Assembly (NCBI GenBank): GCA_017632775.1
Contig: JAGBQR010000009.1
Span: 1 to 53,294 of the forward strand
Source of the DNA: Oscillospiraceae bacterium
Lineage (GTDB): Bacteria > Bacillota > Clostridia > Oscillospirales > Oscillospiraceae
DNA length: 53,294 bases
Reading direction: 5' to 3'
A program made the translations under genes and the position numbers. The notes under the pieces are model-generated. The model ran no database searches and was not told where the DNA came from. It saw nothing but the letters and a program-made list of their open reading frames with translations. Below are positions 17,073 through 24,286 of the stretch, piece by piece. The stretch's first letter is position 1; the number at the start of each line of letters is the position of its first letter.

Positions 17073-19229
17073 TCACTCCTTTATATCTTTCATTGTGAGG
17101 CTGATGCGGTGTTTGACCTCATCCACCTCCAGGACGGCCACTTTCACAACGTCGCCCACCGATACGACCTCGCTTGGATGGCGGATGAAGCGGTCGCAGA
17201 TGCGAGAGATGTGGACCAGACCATCCTGATGGACACCGATATCCACGAAAACTCCGAAATCGATGACGTTCCGGACTGTACCCATCAGCACCATGCCGGG
17301 CTTCAGGTCCCGGATATCCAGCACGTCCCGTCGAAGAACCACAGGAGGAAGGTCATCACGCGGATCCCGGCCGGGACGGAGCAGTTCGGATACGATATCC
17401 TTCAGGGTAGGGGTACCTACACCGCATTCCTCCGCAACGCGCTCCCAGCCGATCGCCTCGACGATACTGCGCAGATCGCCTATCGATCCGCTTTTCACAT
17501 CGTCCAGCGAGAGGCGGCAGAGCGCGAGAAGCTTTTCCGCGGCTGCATAGCTCTCCGGATGGACGGCAGTATTGTCCAGCACCTGGAGGCTTTCCGGGAT
17601 ACGGAGAAAGCCGGCACACTGTTCAAAAGCCTTAGGGCCGAGTTTGGGAACCTTGGAAATCTGTTTCCGGCTGGTAAAGGCTCCGTTTTCCTCGCGGTAG
17701 GTAACAATGTTCTTCGCAGTGGTCCTGGTCAGACCCGCGACCCGCAGCAGCAGAGAGGGTGAGGCCGTGTTGATGTCCACTCCGACCGAGTTGACGCAGT
17801 CCTCAACCACACCGTTGAGCGTCTCCTCCAGCTTGGCCTGCGGCATATCATGCTGATACTGTCCCACACCGATGGCCATAGGATCGATCTTGACCAGTTC
17901 CGCGAGCGGATCCTGCAGGCGGCGGGCAATGGAGACTGCAGAACGGAGATTGACGTCATACTCTGGAAATTCTTCCGCAGCCAGTTTGGAAACGGAATAC
18001 ACCGAGGCGCCTGCCTCGTTGACGATAGCGTAGGACTGAGCGCCGTGAAGCTCATGCAGCATCTCCACGACCATCTGCTCCGTTTCGCGGGAGGCTGTAC
18101 CGTTTCCGATGGCTATGTGCTCCACACCGTGTTTCCGGATCAGGGAGGACAGGATGCGAATGGCCTCTTTTTTCCGGCTTTCCCCGAATGTTGGGTAGAC
18201 GACGGAGGTGTCGAGGACCTTGCCGGTAGCATCGATCACGGCGACCTTGCAGCCGTTTTTATACCCGGGATCCAGTCCCATGGTCACCTTTCCGCGGACA
18301 GGCGGCTGCATCAGCAGCGGCTTCAGGTTAAGCGCGAAATTATGGATCGCGCCGTCATTTGCAGCGTCGGTGAGAGAGCTTCGCATTTCCCGCTCAAGCG
18401 AGGGAAAAATGAGACGGTCGAAGGCATCATCCGCGGCAGCCCGCACGAAAGCCATGGAGGGACTGCCGGGAATCAGGACCTTCCGGCGTATGCGCTGCAG
18501 ACAGGCGTCCCGGTCCGCAATGACTGACACGTTCAAAAAATCTTCCTTTTCTCCGCGGTTGAGAGCCAGGACCTGATGCCCCTTGATACGGGAGATCTTT
18601 TCTGAAAAATCATAATACAGGCGGTAGACCGAATCCTCTTCTTTTGCTGCGGAAGAAGAAACCGAGCCGGCTGCTGCGATATACTCTCGCAGGATACGGC
18701 GGATCTCTGCATCGTCGGAGATCCTCTCAGCAAGGATGTCGGAAGCGCCGGCAAGCGCTTCCTCCACAGAAGCCACGCCTTTTTCCGGATCCACGTACCC
18801 TTCGGCGAGGATCTCGGGAGCAGCGGAATCCCTCTCCTGTGCGAAAAGCAGCAGAGCAAGCGGTTCCAGTCCCTTTTCACGGGCCACGGTCGCCCGGGTG
18901 CGGCGCTTGGGCTTATAGGGACGGTAAAGATCTTCCAGTGCGGCAAGCGTAGCGGCGTCATCGATCGCGGCGGCAAGATCCTCCGTGAGCTTCCCCTGTT
19001 CCTCAATGGTCTTTTTGATCGTTTCCCGCCGCTCCTGCAGTGAACGGAGATACTCGAGGCGCTCCACAAGCGTACGGAGAGCGGTGTCGTCCATGGCGCC
19101 ATGGAGTTCTTTGCGGTAGCGGGCGATAAAAGGTACCGTGTTGCCTTCGTCAAGAAGGGCGATGACATTTTCGATGTGCTCGGGCTTTTTGTCCAGTTCC
19201 CGGGCAAGGATCTGCGTGATTGATTCCAA
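17073..19229 (-). CDS. tex: Tex/YhgF-family RNA-binding transcription accessory protein
   Basis: 718 aa from a TTG start at 19229. Tex proteins bind RNA and affect transcription and gene expression broadly. In order: N-terminal helical domain (LLDEGNTVPFIARYRKE), YqgF-like RNase H fold (MGLDPGYKNGCKVAVID), helix-hairpin-helix repeats (VGVDINTASPSLLLRVAGL), and an S1 RNA-binding domain at the end (GMVLMGTVRNVIDFGVFVDIG). An in-frame ATG at 19247 has no ribosome site, whereas AGGAG lies eight bases before the TTG, and the TTG start gives the usual N-terminus. Its stop region holds the ribosome site of the next gene. Confidence 0.94.
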   Translation of the reverse strand: MESITQILARELDKKPEHIENVIALLDEGNTVPFIARYRKELHGAMDDTALRTLVERLEYLRSLQERRETIKKTIEEQGKLTEDLAAAIDDAATLAALEDLYRPYKPKRRTRATVAREKGLEPLALLLFAQERDSAAPEILAEGYVDPEKGVASVEEALAGASDILAERISDDAEIRRILREYIAAAGSVSSSAAKEEDSVYRLYYDFSEKISRIKGHQVLALNRGEKEDFLNVSVIADRDACLQRIRRKVLIPGSPSMAFVRAAADDAFDRLIFPSLEREMRSSLTDAANDGAIHNFALNLKPLLMQPPVRGKVTMGLDPGYKNGCKVAVIDATGKVLDTSVVYPTFGESRKKEAIRILSSLIRKHGVEHIAIGNGTASRETEQMVVEMLHELHGAQSYAIVNEAGASVYSVSKLAAEEFPEYDVNLRSAVSIARRLQDPLAELVKIDPMAIGVGQYQHDMPQAKLEETLNGVVEDCVNSVGVDINTASPSLLLRVAGLTRTTAKNIVTYREENGAFTSRKQISKVPKLGPKAFEQCAGFLRIPESLQVLDNTAVHPESYAAAEKLLALCRLSLDDVKSGSIGDLRSIVEAIGWERVAEECGVGTPTLKDIVSELLRPGRDPRDDLPPVVLRRDVLDIRDLKPGMVLMGTVRNVIDFGVFVDIGVHQDGLVHISRICDRFIRHPSEVVSVGDVVKVAVLEVDEVKHRISLTMKDIKE

Positions 19230-19279
19230 TGGTCTGTCTCCTGACATCAAACAGAATAAAGCCGCCGGTCCGGCGGCTG

Positions 19280-19308
19280 TTGTAAAGTGTACCACAGCGG
19301 GATATAAT
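19280..19308 (+). promoter_or_regulatory. Promoter of the sugar acetyltransferase gene
   Basis: -35 TTGTAA (19280-19285), 17-nt spacer, perfect -10 TATAAT (19303-19308). Leader of about 50 nt to the ATG at 19366. Confidence 0.72.
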
Positions 19309-19315
19309 ACAGCAA
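19286..19315 (-). promoter_or_regulatory. Probable tex promoter, overlapping the divergent promoter
   Basis: Minus-strand -35 TTGCTG (19310-19315), 18-nt spacer, -10 TACACT (19286-19291) preceded by TGG. A GC hairpin (19261-19277, GCCGCCGG/CCGGCGGC) lies in the tex leader. The element covers almost the same bases as the plus-strand promoter. Confidence 0.5.
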
Positions 19316-19365
19316 GAGATTCTTATTCCACGCGGGAAATAAACAGCCGAGGAAGGGATGAAACC

Positions 19366-20004
19366 ATGACGGAAGACGAAAAAAGGCGGAACGGGATGCT
19401 TTTCTGCCCCCTGGATGACGAACTGCGGGCGCAGAAGCTCCGCACCCACAAGCTGAATCAGGATTTCAACGCACTGTATGAGGATCAGGAGAAAGAGCGG
19501 GAGAGGATTCTTCACGAGATCCTGGGAGAGATCGGAGAAGGAACGTTTCTCCAGGGCCCGGTGACATTCCACTACGGGATCCATACGCGGATCGGAAAGA
19601 ACGGCTTCATCAACTTTAATTTCACCGTACAGGATGATGCGGCTGTAACGATCGGGGATGACTGCAACTTCGGGCCGAACGTCACCATTGTGACGCCGGT
19701 CCATCCCCTGCTTCCGGACGAACGCCGGCTGCTTCTGTGCGCGGACGGGCAGAAAAGGCAGCTTTGTTATGCTAAGCCGGTGACAATCGGGAATGATTGC
19801 TGGCTCGGAGCAAATGTGGTGATCTGCCCGGGCGTGACGATCGGAGACAACTGCGTGGTCGGGGCAGGAAGCGTCGTAACGAGAGACATTCCGGCCAACA
19901 GCTTTGCAGCGGGGAACCCGTGCCGGGTCATCCGCCCGATCAACGAAGCGGACAGCATGCGCGATCATCCGGAACTTCTGGGAGACAATCAGGTGATCAG
20001 ATAA
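19366..20004 (+). CDS. Sugar O-acetyltransferase (LacA/Maa/NodL family)
   Basis: 212 aa. The N-terminal Mac domain (about 8-60: GMLFCPLDDELRAQKLRTHKLNQDFNAL, split) precedes a left-handed beta-helix of hexapeptide repeats (VTIGNDCWLGANVVICPGV then TIGDNCVVGAGSVVTRDI). The catalytic histidine is in TPVHPLLPDERR. It transfers acetyl from acetyl-CoA to a sugar hydroxyl; the sugar is not deducible. Start ATG at 19366 follows GGAAGGG. Single-gene unit with its own promoter and terminator. Confidence 0.92.
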   Translation: MTEDEKRRNGMLFCPLDDELRAQKLRTHKLNQDFNALYEDQEKERERILHEILGEIGEGTFLQGPVTFHYGIHTRIGKNGFINFNFTVQDDAAVTIGDDCNFGPNVTIVTPVHPLLPDERRLLLCADGQKRQLCYAKPVTIGNDCWLGANVVICPGVTIGDNCVVGAGSVVTRDIPANSFAAGNPCRVIRPINEADSMRDHPELLGDNQVIR

Positions 20005-20017
20005 AAACACGAAAAAA

Positions 20018-20047
20018 GAAAAAGCGGAGTGATCACTCCGCTTTTTC
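20018..20047. terminator. Bidirectional terminator overlapping the esterase stop codon
   Basis: A perfect 30-nt inverted repeat, arms 20018-20032 and 20033-20047 with GATC at the centre, flanked by A-run and T-run on opposite sides. The esterase TGA (20033-20035, minus) lies inside the stem, so its last codons form the hairpin. Confidence 0.9.
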
Positions 20048-21823
20048 TGCGTTCTGGACCCGATCGAGGATTTCATCCAAAGGAAGGAAAGGATCCTCCA
20101 TCATCCGGACATCCCTGTCGAAATTCAGAACCTGGCCCGGCGCATCAGAGACCAGAGGCCACACAGGCAGGCCCTCTCCGTTCGGATCTCCCGTTCGTGC
20201 AAAATTGACCCAGTACTGCTGCATGATCTCAGAGAGTGCCCGGTCTTCCGCATCATAGTTCTGCGGGGCATTCTCCAGATTGCCGTAGGCGTAGATCATT
20301 TCCCCGGAATGCCAGTCTCCCAGGCTGCGGTTCTGACGTGTAAAATAGTATTCATAGACCGGTTTTCCCTGCGCACAGAGACGGCGGGACCAGTCATAGT
20401 GGCTGTAGGCGAACCAGGCGGCGCTCAGCAGCGTGGTCATGTTCTTTTTTGTCGCCTCCGGGTAAAGAGCCAGCACGGTATCTGTTTCCCCGTGAAAGAT
20501 GTTTTCCACAAGAGCGGGATAGTTGTTTTTGCCGACCGTCATGGTCAGGTTGAACACATCCGCTTCCCGTCCGTTGAAACCGTTCAGCAGAGCCTCTTCG
20601 TTGTTTTCCGCTTTCTCATAGGTCCGATAGGGCTCCTCGACGATCGCATAGCCGTCCACGGTCATGGAATTGTTGGAAAACGCGGTGCCGACCAGTTTTT
20701 CCGCGGGGATGGCCCGAAGGTCGGACGAAGACGTTGTGCCGAACTCTTCCCGGATCCGGATGCCCATTTCAAGCGCCTTTTCCAGAGGGCGGAAGGTGTG
20801 GTAGGGCTTAATGGCCGTGATGCCGCTGCTCTCTGCGATAGCCCTGCGAAAGAGGCCTTTCGCCAGAGGGGAGACGCAGAGGGCGTTGACGCTGGAGGAA
20901 CCGGCGGATTCGCCTGCAATGGTGATATTGTCCGGATCCCCTCCAAAGGCGGCGATATTATCCTTCACCCAGCGAAGCGCCGCGATCTGGTCCAGCAGGC
21001 CGTAGTTGCCAGTCGTTCCATTGGGGGACTCTGCTGCCAGATCCTCGGCGGCATAGTACCCGAACACGTTGAGCCGGTAGCCGAAATTGACGAAAACCAC
21101 GCCTCTTTCCGCAAGACTCTCGCCATTGTAATCCCCGAATGAGGGCTGCCCGGTCATCAGCGATCCTCCGTGAATGAAAAATATCACCGGGAGGCCTGCC
21201 TGCTCGCCGGCCGGCTTCCAAACATTCAGATAGAGCGAATCCTCACTCACCGGCTCGCGGAAATTGTCCTGCAGGCTTACGGTAAAAGTCCGGTAGCCGA
21301 CCAGCAGTGTGAGCGAGTCCATGATAACGGGATTTCGCTGCTGCATGGACATGGGAGCGAAATGATCGCAGACGCGGATTCCCTCCCAGGAGGAAGGCTC
21401 CTGCGGTTCCCGCCAGCGCAGATCTCCGACCGGAGGCTGCGCATAAGGGATCCCGGCGTATACTTCCACGGTCTTCTCCGTATTGAAGACACCGACCAGA
21501 TCTCCCTGCGCGACCGAGATCACGTCCGTCTTTGCAATATCTTTCCCGCGCACAGCAGGGATCGCGCGGTAGGGAGGTGCGGTCACGGCAAGATCCAGGA
21601 CAAGGAGCGCAAGAAGAACGATCCAGCCGAGAAAGCGCAGGGCACGCGGCTTCGTTTTCAGGAAACGGCGATGCAGGAGGAAGAACAGTGCAAACAGTCC
21701 GGCGGCGAGGATCCAGCCGGGAACAGTGTTTCTGGAAAACTCAAGCACAAGAGCGAAGAGAACAGCCAGCAGGATGAACCAAAAGAGAAAGCCGCTTTTC
21801 TTCTTTTTTTCAGTTTTTTTCAT
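20033..21823 (-). CDS. Membrane-anchored carboxylesterase type B
   Basis: 596 aa. Residues 1-90 hold about three hydrophobic segments after a Lys-rich start (MKKTEKKKKSG), so the enzyme is membrane anchored. The alpha/beta hydrolase domain follows: EVYAGIPYAQPPVGDLRW, EDSLYLNVWKP, FFIHGGSLMTG (oxyanion hole), FGGDPDNITIAGESAGS (nucleophile serine in GESAGS) and a C-terminal histidine in GDWHSGEM. The active domain should face outside if the helices number three; topology is inferred. Start ATG at 21823 has GGAGGG upstream. The substrate is unknown. Confidence 0.9.
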   Translation of the reverse strand: MKKTEKKKKSGFLFWFILLAVLFALVLEFSRNTVPGWILAAGLFALFFLLHRRFLKTKPRALRFLGWIVLLALLVLDLAVTAPPYRAIPAVRGKDIAKTDVISVAQGDLVGVFNTEKTVEVYAGIPYAQPPVGDLRWREPQEPSSWEGIRVCDHFAPMSMQQRNPVIMDSLTLLVGYRTFTVSLQDNFREPVSEDSLYLNVWKPAGEQAGLPVIFFIHGGSLMTGQPSFGDYNGESLAERGVVFVNFGYRLNVFGYYAAEDLAAESPNGTTGNYGLLDQIAALRWVKDNIAAFGGDPDNITIAGESAGSSSVNALCVSPLAKGLFRRAIAESSGITAIKPYHTFRPLEKALEMGIRIREEFGTTSSSDLRAIPAEKLVGTAFSNNSMTVDGYAIVEEPYRTYEKAENNEEALLNGFNGREADVFNLTMTVGKNNYPALVENIFHGETDTVLALYPEATKKNMTTLLSAAWFAYSHYDWSRRLCAQGKPVYEYYFTRQNRSLGDWHSGEMIYAYGNLENAPQNYDAEDRALSEIMQQYWVNFARTGDPNGEGLPVWPLVSDAPGQVLNFDRDVRMMEDPFLPLDEILDRVQNAEKAE

Positions 21824-21852
21824 AAATACCCTCCGGAATCGTCATTTTCAAC

Positions 21853-21861
21853 AGTATAGCA
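21853..21861 (-). promoter_or_regulatory. Extended -10 promoter of the esterase gene
   Basis: Minus-strand TGC-TATACT (-10 at 21853-21858, TGC at 21859-21861). No good -35, which fits extended -10 promoters. Start of transcription about 20-25 nt before the start codon. Confidence 0.5.
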
Positions 21862-21929
21862 CAGGAAACCGCAGGGAAAAAGAAGGACCCGAGAGATACC
21901 TGCAGGAAAAAAGGTTTACAACTGTGTCA

Positions 21930-21958
21930 TTGCGCATTGCCTGCAGGCATGATATGAT
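21930..21958 (+). promoter_or_regulatory. Promoter of the 222-aa membrane protein gene
   Basis: -35 TTGCGC (21930-21935), 17-nt spacer ending in TGA, -10 TATGAT (21953-21958). About 42 nt before the start codon. Confidence 0.55.
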
Positions 21959-21999
21959 GAAAAAAAGGACTCCGGACGTGACTGCCGGAGCATGAGGAT

Positions 22000-22668
22000 A
22001 TGGATAAAGAAAAAACAGGAAAAGTCAAAAAGAGGATCGCGCGCTCCGCAGTAGCACTGACGACGGCCGCATCCCTGATCACGGCAGGGCTTTTTCACAC
22101 TCCGGCGGAGATCGTGAAAGAAGAGGATGTGCTTGTGCCGCCTGCGATCGTGGAAACGATGGACAGGGAGCCGGTCCCGGATGAACCGGAGGATATGCCT
22201 GAAGAGGAAGAGGAGCGGAAAAAGAGTCTGAAGGACCGCTTCCGTGAAATTCTGCTGCGCATGCCTCGGATCGTGCGCGTCCTGCTGCTGCTCCCGCTGT
22301 GGTGCATCGGCACGGCTCTGATGGCGGTGCTTACGCCTTTGTTTCAGGCGGTGCTGCCCCCGCTGCTGAACATAGTCCTGAAATGGGTGATCATTGCAGC
22401 GGTGCTTCTTGGACTGGTCACAGCTGCGCTGAAGCTGGTGTTCCCGGATCTTCCGCTGAAAAAGATCCTTTCAAAACGCAACATAGTGCTCGTGGTGATC
22501 TACAGCGCAGTGGTGGGAATGGCCGGCTGGGTGCTGGAGGACCTTTATCCGGAAACAAAGCTGCTTGTCCCCGCCGTGTATGCCGGAGCAGCGGCCCTGT
22601 TCACAGGCGGCGTCCTGATTTCCGCCATGTTCAGCCGCAGGGAGAAAAAGCCGGAATCGGCGTCATAA
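22000..22668 (+). CDS. Membrane protein of unknown function, 222 aa
   Basis: A basic N-terminus precedes a hydrophobic segment (about 15-33, SAVALTTAASLITAGLF). An acidic stretch follows (about 40-75, PDEPEDMPEEEEERKK), then four more membrane segments (about 90-112, 118-150, 160-180, 190-212) and a basic tail (SRREKKPESAS). The acidic loop between segment 1 and the rest should be extracellular if the first segment is a signal anchor. GGAG lies nine bases before ATG 22000. Own promoter and strong terminator. I do not recognise the family. Confidence 0.75.
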   Translation: MDKEKTGKVKKRIARSAVALTTAASLITAGLFHTPAEIVKEEDVLVPPAIVETMDREPVPDEPEDMPEEEEERKKSLKDRFREILLRMPRIVRVLLLLPLWCIGTALMAVLTPLFQAVLPPLLNIVLKWVIIAAVLLGLVTAALKLVFPDLPLKKILSKRNIVLVVIYSAVVGMAGWVLEDLYPETKLLVPAVYAGAAALFTGGVLISAMFSRREKKPESAS

Positions 22669-22680
22669 AAAGAAAATGGA

Positions 22681-22718
22681 AAAAAGAACGCCGCAGAGAC
22701 ATCTGCGGCGTTCTTTTT
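22681..22718. terminator. Bidirectional terminator between membrane protein and MATE gene
   Basis: Perfect 17-bp stem, arms 22681-22697 and 22702-22718, loop GACA, with A-run and T-run built into the ends. It serves the convergent genes on both sides. Confidence 0.92.
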
Positions 22719-22732
22719 CCTGCTGTGTTTAC

Positions 22733-24109
22733 TTATGGATTCTGGGACTCAACGATGTTCTTCTTCCACTTTCCGGAAAAGAAGAAAAACAGAAAGATCA
22801 CGAACGGTGTGTAACCTGCCAGCGCATCGCCAAGCCAGAAACCGATATGCTTCATCCCGAGGGCAAGACCAAAGAGTACCGCCAGGCCGATCCGCATGAC
22901 AACAGCGTCCAGTATCGCGCAGAGAAGATTCACCCGGTAGTTTCCGGAGCCGTTGATCAGCGCATTGGAAGGGGTGCGCAGGGCTGCGCCGTAGAAAAGG
23001 AGAATGCCGATGGGGACATAAGACAGGCCGATGGCGATGACTTCCGGATCCGAGGTGAAGATCTGGAAGACCTGCGACGGGAACAGCAGCAGCACGGCGG
23101 AGAGCGCAGTGCCGATCAGAAGGGAAAGCAGCAGGATGGTGCGTATGATTTTCGGGACGCGGTCGTAGTTCCGCGCGCCGAGATTCTGCCCTACCATGGT
23201 GGAGCCGGAGGTGTTGAGGGAGTTGCTCAGCATGTTGGAAACGATCGCGATCTTGTTGGCCACACCGGCAAATGCGGAAACAGCCACACCGTAGGAATTG
23301 ATAAAGGAATTCACGAACAGCTTGCTGACCTGCACGGACATGGATTTGAGCGCCATAGGAACGCCGAGCTTCAGCAGAGACTGAAGCATGCCGCGGTCCG
23401 GGTGCAGGAATGCTGCTCCGGTGAAGCGCAGGCCGAACAGATCCTTCCTGCGGACGACGAGCAGCGCGCAGCAGATGAAACTCAGAGCCTGACTGATCAC
23501 CGTTGCAAGAGCGGCGCCTGCGGCGCCCATGCGGAACACGAGCACGAACAGAAGGTCAAGGATCACATTGGTCACCGAAGCGATCCCGATGAAAAGGAAG
23601 GGATGCCGGGAATCTCCGAGTCCGCGGAGAACGGCGCTGGAGGCATTGTAGCCGTAGATGAAAACGAGTCCGCACAGGCAGATCGTCATGTAGTTATAGG
23701 CTTCGGTCCAGGATTCGGCCGGTGTGTTCATAACGCGCAGCAGAGAGGAGCGCAGAAGGAAAGCCAGCGTGCCGAAGCCGAGCGCACATAAAAAAAGGAA
23801 CGAGAAGAGTGTAGCGACGAAGATGCTGATGCTCTCGTGTTTTTTCGCTCCGAGATACTGTGAGATGATGACCTGCCCCGCGTTGGAAAAGCCCATGGCG
23901 ACGAAGGTGAGGAAATTGATCAGGTCTCCGCCGACTGAGACACCTGAGAGCCCCACTTTTCCCATCACATGGCCGACTATGATCATATCCACCATGTTGT
24001 ACACAGCCTGCAGAAGACTGGCCAGGAAAAGCGGCGCGGCAAAACGCAGGAGAGAGCCCGCAATGGGACCGGAGGTGAAATCCGTTACGAAGCGTTTTTC
24101 TTTTTCCAA
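22733..24109 (-). CDS. MATE-family multidrug/cation exporter
   Basis: 458 aa with twelve predicted membrane segments. It starts with SLLRFAAPLFLASLLQAVYNMVD, the typical MATE N-terminus, and repeats the pattern in the second half (LLKLGVPMALKSMSVQVSK). MATE proteins expel cationic drugs or metabolites using sodium or proton gradients; the substrate cannot be told. Start is TTG at 24109, with GGAGGTG seven bases upstream and no nearer ATG. Single-gene unit with its own promoter. Confidence 0.93.
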   Translation of the reverse strand: MEKEKRFVTDFTSGPIAGSLLRFAAPLFLASLLQAVYNMVDMIIVGHVMGKVGLSGVSVGGDLINFLTFVAMGFSNAGQVIISQYLGAKKHESISIFVATLFSFLFLCALGFGTLAFLLRSSLLRVMNTPAESWTEAYNYMTICLCGLVFIYGYNASSAVLRGLGDSRHPFLFIGIASVTNVILDLLFVLVFRMGAAGAALATVISQALSFICCALLVVRRKDLFGLRFTGAAFLHPDRGMLQSLLKLGVPMALKSMSVQVSKLFVNSFINSYGVAVSAFAGVANKIAIVSNMLSNSLNTSGSTMVGQNLGARNYDRVPKIIRTILLLSLLIGTALSAVLLLFPSQVFQIFTSDPEVIAIGLSYVPIGILLFYGAALRTPSNALINGSGNYRVNLLCAILDAVVMRIGLAVLFGLALGMKHIGFWLGDALAGYTPFVIFLFFFFSGKWKKNIVESQNP

Positions 24110-24151
24110 TCGGACACCTCCCCGTAATCAAAGCGTTCAGCGATCAGACCA

Positions 24152-24181
24152 AGTATAGCACAGGGGGGCAGGGGCCTTCAA
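24152..24181 (-). promoter_or_regulatory. Promoter of the MATE gene
   Basis: Minus-strand -35 TTGAAG (24176-24181), 18-nt spacer ending in TGC, -10 TATACT (24152-24157). Confidence 0.65.
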
Positions 24182-24202
24182 GGAAAAGGAAGGCGCGCGG
24201 CA

Positions 24203-24231
24203 TTGCACTTTTGAGGCTTCGATGGTATGAT
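24203..24231 (+). promoter_or_regulatory. Promoter of the C11 peptidase gene
   Basis: -35 TTGCAC (24203-24208), 17-nt spacer ending in TGG, -10 TATGAT (24226-24231). Leader of about 50 nt before ATG 24287. Confidence 0.65.
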
Positions 24232-24286
24232 GAAAAAACCGGAACGGATTTCTCCGGTGAACCTTTCACGAAGAGAGGGATGAAGA

